A DNA stretch of 64,000 bases from Heyndrickxia coagulans 36D1 (lineage in GTDB: Bacteria; Bacillota; Bacilli; Bacillales; Bacillaceae_C): positions 124,001 to 188,000 of the forward strand of contig NC_016023.1 of the NCBI RefSeq assembly GCF_000169195.2. Reading direction: 5' to 3'. Below the pieces are notes generated by a model. That model made no database searches and was not told the DNA's origin. It saw only the letters and a program-made list of their open reading frames with translations. Below, piece by piece: positions 59,275 through 64,000 of this stretch (position 1 is the first letter of the stretch; every line of letters begins with the position of its first letter). The position numbers and the translations under genes are program-made.

Positions 59275-60153
59275 TCACCCCTTATCCTCCATCCCTTTCA
59301 CCATTTCATAAAGGGCGGACGCAAGCGGAACCTGGCTGTTTTGACGGGCAGCCGTTTCCAGCATGTAACCGAGAATCGCGTCAATCTCGGTCCGTGCTCC
59401 TTTTTTCACATCTTTCAGCATGGACGATTCATTTTCGCACGTATTTTTGCAAATGCCGGTGACTTCCTCCCACATCTTTTCCCGCGAAAGTTTTGGGAAA
59501 AGCGCCGCCAGTTCTTCAAATACGGCGCGGAACACACGGGCATAATGCGGGTTTTTGATCAGTTCCCCGTTCTTTGCCTTTAAAACGGCTGTGAGCGGAT
59601 TGATGACGGCATTGGCAAAACATTTGCGCAAAAGCATCAGCTCATAATCCGGCTGCACCGTGAACGGGAAAGCATCCGTATGCAAATGCACGCTTTCATC
59701 CCATTTCCCGCGGTAGACGGCGATATTCGTTTTGCCGTGCCCATTATGCTTCACCGTTGTGCCGTCAAGCCGGGATGCGCCGTGCTCTACCGTACCGACA
59801 AGGATCGTTTTTTGCGGCAATTCTTCAAGAAGAACAAGATGGCCCATGCCGTTTTGCAAAAACAAGATCGTCACCCCGCCATCTTCGTTTTTTAAAACGG
59901 TTGTCACAGCAGGAAGGTCATATTGCTTGACGGCAACAATGACTAGATCCTGGGAGGAAAGCGAAGAGAACGTGTCATCCGCTTTGACAATCGTCCTGAA
60001 CGAAGATGCGCCGTCTTTTACGGTAATCCCTTTTTCATTCAGCTCTACGGTCTGCGCCTTCGTATTTGGAAACAAGGTCACTTCATGCAACTTACCAAGC
60101 CAACCCCCGTATAATAAACCGATCGCACCAGCGCCAATCACCCCAATTTTCAT
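59275..60153 (-). CDS. 2-dehydropantoate 2-reductase (PanE/ApbA family)
   Basis: The 292-residue NADPH enzyme reduces ketopantoate to pantoate on the way to coenzyme A (EC 1.1.1.169). The Rossmann loop is KIGVIGAGAIGLLYGGWLG at the N terminus, the substrate Lys is in VAVKQYDLPAV, and NGMGH plus the second domain RKCFANAVINPLTAVL near residue 180 complete the family. The ATG at 60153 follows AAAGGGGCGGG. It corresponds in position to B. subtilis ylbQ. Some PanE paralogues act on other keto acids, so pantothenate use is likely but not certain. Confidence 0.9.
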   Translation of the reverse strand: MKIGVIGAGAIGLLYGGWLGKLHEVTLFPNTKAQTVELNEKGITVKDGASSFRTIVKADDTFSSLSSQDLVIVAVKQYDLPAVTTVLKNEDGGVTILFLQNGMGHLVLLEELPQKTILVGTVEHGASRLDGTTVKHNGHGKTNIAVYRGKWDESVHLHTDAFPFTVQPDYELMLLRKCFANAVINPLTAVLKAKNGELIKNPHYARVFRAVFEELAALFPKLSREKMWEEVTGICKNTCENESSMLKDVKKGARTEIDAILGYMLETAARQNSQVPLASALYEMVKGMEDKG

Positions 60154-60366
60154 TTTGCCCGCCCCTTTCCATTTTCTTTGCTCCATTTTAACAGGCAATA
60201 AGGGAATGGAAAAGAAAATTCCAGACAAATGGTGTGCGACCGTTTACACGTATTTCTTTCATTCTTCCAATTGTTTGTTATATAATGATAATATCAACCG
60301 GTTTTATGTAAGAATCGCCGCCATGCTGCTGCGACACAGCATATAAAGAGGGATGGGGGAATTGAT

Positions 60367-60867
60367 ATGGCTTATCAAGTGGAAAGGCTGAAAGTGAACT
60401 ACAAAACGCTCGAAGAATTCAAGCAGTTTAAAGAGTACGGGCAGCAGGAACTGTCCATGCTTGAAGATTTGCAGGACAATATTATTGAAGACAACGCCGA
60501 CTCGCCATTTTACGGCATTTATTTTGCCGATAAACTCGTTGCGCGCATGAGCCTTTACGAACGGGATGCAAAATACGATCTCTATTTTGACCCCCCGCAA
60601 ACATTTTTGGAACTTTGGAAGCTGGAAGTGCTCCCGAACTATCAATATAAGAATTACGGCCGGGCGCTTGTTGATTTTGCCAAAAGCTTCGGGCTGCCGA
60701 TTAAAACAAACGCCCGCCTGAAGTCGCGAGGATTTTGGGAAAAAATGGGGTTCAAACCTGTTCCTTATAATGTCGAACGCGATTTGAGTGAAAACCCGTT
60801 TGTCTGGTTGCCGCACGGCGTGAAGCTGAAAGACGCAAAACAGGACAAAAAAACGACCTCTTCTTAA
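60367..60867 (+). CDS. ylbP: GNAT N-acetyltransferase, YlbP type
   Basis: The 166-residue protein is a GNAT-fold acyltransferase of the YlbP group: QVERLKVNYKTLEEFKQFKE at the start, YGIYFADKLVARMSLYE, the acetyl-CoA region VLPNYQYKNYGRALVDFAKS and GFWEKMGFKPV. The substrate is unknown. GGGATGGGGG lies before the ATG. It is a single plus-strand gene with its own terminator, between panE and rsfA as in B. subtilis. Confidence 0.9.
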   Translation: MAYQVERLKVNYKTLEEFKQFKEYGQQELSMLEDLQDNIIEDNADSPFYGIYFADKLVARMSLYERDAKYDLYFDPPQTFLELWKLEVLPNYQYKNYGRALVDFAKSFGLPIKTNARLKSRGFWEKMGFKPVPYNVERDLSENPFVWLPHGVKLKDAKQDKKTTSS

Positions 60868-60893
60868 AGAACCGGATTCCGGTTCTTTTTTTG
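60865..60893 (+). terminator. ylbP terminator
   Basis: AGAACCGG and CCGGTTCT pair around a two-to-four-base loop and are followed by seven T. Confidence 0.9.
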
Positions 60894-60951
60894 CCTTTTA
60901 CGAACAAAAAATGTCCCCTGCCTTTTAAGGTCCAGGGGATGTGCCGCCGCT

Positions 60952-61464
60952 TTAATCTTGTTCAGACAACTGCCGTGCTTTTTCCATAATGGAAAGGAGC
61001 GCACTGTATTCTTTTTGCAGCTGCTCATGCTTTTCCTTTTCTTCAAGATACTTTTGAAGCAGCGCCTCATATTTGCTTTTCCATTCCTCTGTACCGCGCC
61101 GGGATGCGGACAACTGCCCACTCTCGTGCCTGCTTTTTTCCGCAAGCTGCTGAAGGATACGGATGGCATCAAACAGCGTTGCTTCTGTCTGCTGCCCTTC
61201 TTCAGCCGGTGCTCTCCCGGAATCTCGGACGAGCTGCTTTTTTTCCTTTCTTTCTTTTTTTGCGGCTTCAATTTCTGAGGCGTACTGCTTTCTCACATAA
61301 GAATTCCACCTGAACCCGCATGCCGCTGCGGTCCGGTTCATCCGCTTCCCTGCCTCTTCAAACGCCCGGAGCTGCGTGCTGCCTTCGCGGATATGGCGCA
61401 ACACAATGTCCGATAGCAGCAAATCTTCTTCCTGTGTCCAGGCATCCTGTCTGACTGCCGGCAT
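60952..61464 (-). CDS. RsfA-family transcriptional regulator
   Basis: The 170-residue protein has an N-terminal Myb/SANT-like DNA-binding domain ([20 protein letters not shown], then [20 protein letters not shown]) and a C-terminal coiled coil ([20 protein letters not shown]). The B. subtilis counterpart at this place is ylbO, a paralogue of rsfA, which modulates forespore sigma-F genes. The ATG at 61464 follows GGGGGG; longer frames lack homology. Role in sporulation is by family. Confidence 0.88.
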   Translation of the reverse strand: MPAVRQDAWTQEEDLLLSDIVLRHIREGSTQLRAFEEAGKRMNRTAAACGFRWNSYVRKQYASEIEAAKKERKEKKQLVRDSGRAPAEEGQQTEATLFDAIRILQQLAEKSRHESGQLSASRRGTEEWKSKYEALLQKYLEEKEKHEQLQKEYSALLSIMEKARQLSEQD

Positions 61465-61603
61465 ATCTTTCCCCCCATCCTTTTTAATACTATTCATATG
61501 CCGTTGATAGAAAAGATAGACGAAAAGACGCTGCAAAATTTTGAGGAAAAAAGGAAGAACAGACAGAGGCTTTTGGCGGAAAGGGATGGCGTTTTGAAGG
61601 CAA

Positions 61604-61634
61604 ATAAAAAAGCACGGGTTTGCGCCGTGCTCTT
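61604..61634 (-). terminator. rpmF terminator
   Basis: AGCACGG and CCGTGCT pair around seven bases and are followed by a T-run on the minus strand, just after rpmF. Confidence 0.9.
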
Positions 61635-61637
61635 TTA

Positions 61638-61811
61638 TTATTTATTTACCACAACTTTGTTTTTGTAATAACCGCAAGATGGGCATACGCGGTGTGCCAT
61701 TTTCATTTCACCGCATCGCGGGCATTCAATCATGCCGGGAACTTGCAATTTAAAATGTGTGCGGCGTTTTCTTTTTGCCGTTTTAGAAGTTCTTCTAAAA
61801 GGTACAGCCAT
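61638..61811 (-). CDS. rpmF: 50S ribosomal protein L32
   Basis: The 57-residue basic ribosomal protein starts [20 protein letters not shown] and carries a zinc ribbon, CPRCGEMK and CPSCGYYK. Four Cys make it the zinc-binding form. AAGGAGGTGGG gives a very strong ribosome site before the ATG at 61811. It follows the YceD-family gene, the common bacterial pairing. Confidence 0.97.
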   Translation of the reverse strand: MAVPFRRTSKTAKRKRRTHFKLQVPGMIECPRCGEMKMAHRVCPSCGYYKNKVVVNK

Positions 61812-61863
61812 TCTTCCCACCTCCTTATAAGAGATCAGCATATCATTTAGCCGAAGATGGCGG

Positions 61864-62403
61864 TTATTCAGAATCCTGGTCAAAAAATTTCGCAAGGTCG
61901 GCCATACGCGGGTCTACCGCTTTTTCCGCCTTCTGCTCCATTTCCAGATACTCGTCCTCCGTCAGCACCTGCCAGTTGTCCGTATGCGGCAGTTCTCCTT
62001 TTTTGGCTTCCTCACTGAAAACCTGCATGGGAATATCGAGCAAAATCAATTCTTTCATAACCGGGATCAAATCAATGACCTCATTTTCGGCAACATGCAC
62101 TTCTTCATCTTCAGTGCCTTCATAATCGGAAGGCTCGAGAAGAAACGTTTCTGTCGATTTCAAGTCTACCGGGTAATGTACATCAACAAGCGTCCGGGCA
62201 CAAGGCAGCACAAGCGTTCCTTCAATGTGAAGATCAAACGTCACCCTGCCCTGCTGAGCACTCCCCGTTCCCGTTACGTGGAAAGGCGAAGCCCCGCGGA
62301 TCTCGGAATCAGTTTCCATTAAATCTTTTGTAATATCAACCGATTCATCTATCTCAAAGCGCTTGTCCCGAAATTTTTGCAATTGAATGGCAGACCATTT
62401 CAC
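61864..62403 (-). CDS. YceD/DUF177-family protein (YlbN), 23S rRNA accumulation protein
   Basis: The 179-residue acidic protein has the DUF177 core: [20 protein letters not shown], the [19 protein letters not shown] stretch with the conserved Cys, and the C-terminal [10 protein letters not shown]. YceD proteins support 23S rRNA accumulation/processing and nearly always precede rpmF, as here. A GTG start at 62403 is chosen because GGGGTG lies six bases upstream; an ATG two codons earlier has no room for a site. Confidence 0.9.
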   Translation of the reverse strand: MKWSAIQLQKFRDKRFEIDESVDITKDLMETDSEIRGASPFHVTGTGSAQQGRVTFDLHIEGTLVLPCARTLVDVHYPVDLKSTETFLLEPSDYEGTEDEEVHVAENEVIDLIPVMKELILLDIPMQVFSEEAKKGELPHTDNWQVLTEDEYLEMEQKAEKAVDPRMADLAKFFDQDSE

Positions 62404-62692
62404 TTTCATCACCCCAAGACAACAAAGGTAATTATAGCTTCCCTCATACCTTTTGTCAATATTTTTTGCTTTACAACCATGATGTCCAAAACGAAAATTT
62501 TTCTTCAAACCAGAAACCGGCCCGGGCTTGTTTAAGACGCGTCCTTTTTACGCTTTCATCTTCAAGACTCCCCGTTTTTTCAAAAAAATTTTGCAGCAGG
62601 CAGGATTGCTTTTTTTGCCGGTTATGTTAAAAATAACTTATCCCAAACGGGTGCTTTTAAACATCCAAATCTTCCGGAAAGGGGAATCACAA

Positions 62693-63919
62693 TTGAAAAG
62701 TACCGGCATCATTGTGGAGTACAATCCTTTTCATAATGGCCATTTGCACCATCTTCGCGAGACGCGGCGGATGACAGGCGCAGAGTGTATCATTGCCGTA
62801 ATGAGCGGCTATTTTATGCAGCGGGGCGAGCCGGCGCTTGTTTCAAAATGGACGCGGGCGGAGATGGCCGTATTATCGGGCGCGGATCTCGTTGTCGAAC
62901 TGCCGTATGCATTTGCCGTCCAGCCCGCCGAAAAATTTGCGGCAGGCGGGATTGCCATTTTGGACGCTTTGCAGTGCAAAAGCTTCTGCTTCGGCAGCGA
63001 ATCCGGCGACATCGAAGCATTCCGCCAGGCGGCTGCCGTCCTGCTTCAAAACGAAGCGGCATTTAACGCATCCGTCAAGCGCGAGGTCAAAAAAGGGATC
63101 AGCTATCCGGCAGCGCTATCAAACAGCTTTCAGAAGCTCGCACCAGGCGACAGTACGCTCGATTTAAGCTCACCCAATAATATTCTCGGCTTCCATTATA
63201 TGCTCGCGGCAGCAAGGCAAAACCCGGCGATGGAGGCTTTTACCGTCCAGAGAAAAGCGGCTGGGCACCATGACGTCGCGATAACCGGTGAAATTGCAAG
63301 TGCAAGCGCCATCAGAAAAACCATCTTGCAAACCGAAGATCTGCACGCTGCCCGCCCGGTGCTGCCGGAACCAGCATTTCATGTACTGAGCCGGCACCGC
63401 AACAACAACGGGCACTTCCTGCATTGGGCGCTTTACTGGCCTTTTTTGCACTACCGGCTGCTTTCCTCATCTGAAGAAGAATTACGCGCCATTTATGAAG
63501 TGGAAGAAGGCATTGAATACCGTTTAAAAAAAGCCGCGGCATCTGCCAACAGTTTTCCCGACTTCATGGAAAAAGTGAAAACAAAACGATACACGTGGAC
63601 AAGACTGCAGCGAATTTGCACCCATTTGTTAACCAATGCCAAAAAAGCAGAAATCAAAAAACATGCGGCAAAACCGTCGTATATCCGGCTGCTCGCCATG
63701 AACGAAACGGGAAGGCGCTATTTGAACAGCGTGAAAAAAACGGTACCGGTTCCTATTATTTCAAAATTTTCGCTGCAAACTGCCCCGTTGCTTGCACCGG
63801 ACATAAGAGCCGCGCGGATATATGCCCTCCCGCTTCCGGCAAACGAACGGGAACACTTAATGATCCGGGAATTCAGCAAGCCACCTTTTTTTGCAGACGA
63901 AAAAACGGATGGCGCGTGA
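62693..63919 (+). CDS. tmcAL: tRNA(Met) cytidine acetate ligase TmcAL (YlbM)
   Basis: The 408-residue enzyme acetylates C34 of elongator tRNA-Met using acetate and ATP. The nucleotidyltransferase-like N terminus has IIVEYNPFHNGHLHHLRETR with the HxGH motif, then VMSGYFMQRGEPALVSKWTR, LVVELPYAFA and FGSESGD. SSPNNILGFHY and GEIASASAIRK are further family marks. The TTG start at 62693 has AAAGGGGAATC upstream; the frame before it is not homologous. Divergent from yceD-rpmF, as in B. subtilis. Confidence 0.93.
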   Translation: MKSTGIIVEYNPFHNGHLHHLRETRRMTGAECIIAVMSGYFMQRGEPALVSKWTRAEMAVLSGADLVVELPYAFAVQPAEKFAAGGIAILDALQCKSFCFGSESGDIEAFRQAAAVLLQNEAAFNASVKREVKKGISYPAALSNSFQKLAPGDSTLDLSSPNNILGFHYMLAAARQNPAMEAFTVQRKAAGHHDVAITGEIASASAIRKTILQTEDLHAARPVLPEPAFHVLSRHRNNNGHFLHWALYWPFLHYRLLSSSEEELRAIYEVEEGIEYRLKKAAASANSFPDFMEKVKTKRYTWTRLQRICTHLLTNAKKAEIKKHAAKPSYIRLLAMNETGRRYLNSVKKTVPVPIISKFSLQTAPLLAPDIRAARIYALPLPANEREHLMIREFSKPPFFADEKTDGA

Positions 63920-64000
63920 CGCTTGATTCTGCCTTTTTACAGACGGAAAGCTTCGCGTATGCAGCTGGGGCAAAGCCGGATGAAACGCATGATTGTATGA
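63920..64000. other. Unassigned end of window
   Basis: These 81 bases after tmcAL contain no recognisable gene part in any frame. A neighbouring gene may begin or end here, but too little is present to name it. Confidence 0.3.

Noticed and set aside
63920-64000. Start or end of a ylbL-like gene
   Set aside because: No recognisable PDZ or protease sequence in any frame in the 81 bases available.

Overview
The window comes from a low-to-mid GC, endospore-forming Bacillaceae chromosome. The evidence is the sporulation genes spoIIGA, sigE, sigG, spoVD and spoVE, the bacillithiol gene bshC, a PyrR-attenuated pyr operon and a division/cell-wall (dcw) cluster in the Bacillus subtilis gene order. 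Gene content, base composition and a rhamnose operon point to Heyndrickxia (Bacillus/Weizmannia) coagulans or a close relative; the species call is inference. About two thirds is conserved backbone read on the minus strand. The left 14 kb is an accessory region.

Layout. 1-13.4 kb, accessory: a SatA-like acetyltransferase, a decayed IS1595-type transposase, an lmrA-lmrB repressor/efflux pair with two matching operators, a second efflux pump translationally coupled to a folate cyclo-ligase, mgsA, the rhamnose operon rhaB-rhaA-rhaD (followed by a stump of a lactaldehyde reductase gene) with a divergent AraC-type regulator, an IS1380-derived ORF and a NERD-nuclease-like gene. 13.4-14.2 kb: a 52-bp tandem repeat array in which nearly every unit is a perfect or near-perfect hairpin. 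14.3-25 kb: the pyr operon pyrR-pyrB-pyrC-pyrAA-pyrAB-pyrK-pyrD-pyrF-pyrE, with three PyrR-type attenuators but no pyrP, and five in-frame 54-bp repeats inside the 5' end of pyrD. 25-33.9 kb: rluD-type gene, lspA, ileS with a T-box, divIVA, ylmH, ylmG, sepF, ylmE, ylmD. 34-40.5 kb: a LysM/3D cell-wall gene under two WalR-type boxes, ylmC, a block of intergenic repeats, sigG, sigE, an IS110 element and spoIIGA. 40.5-57.2 kb: ftsZ, ftsA, divIB, murG, spoVE, murD, mraY, a MurF N-domain-only gene, murE, spoVD, pbpB, ftsL, rsmH, mraZ. 57.5-63.9 kb: bshC, panE, ylbP, rsfA, rpmF, yceD-type gene, tmcAL.

How it works together. The backbone joins peptidoglycan precursor synthesis (murE, mraY, murD, murG), septum assembly (ftsA, ftsZ, sepF, divIVA, divIB, ftsL, pbpB) and the early sporulation switch (spoIIGA processes pro-sigma E, then sigma G follows). 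The pyr operon makes UMP from carbamoyl phosphate and aspartate and is switched off through PyrR-controlled transcription attenuation.

Most unusual points: the hairpin array next to pyrE, the repeat-extended PyrD, back-to-back pyr attenuators left where pyrP would be, an IS110 insertion separating spoIIGA from sigE with a probable bridge-RNA leader, and an orphan MurF N-domain in the dcw cluster.
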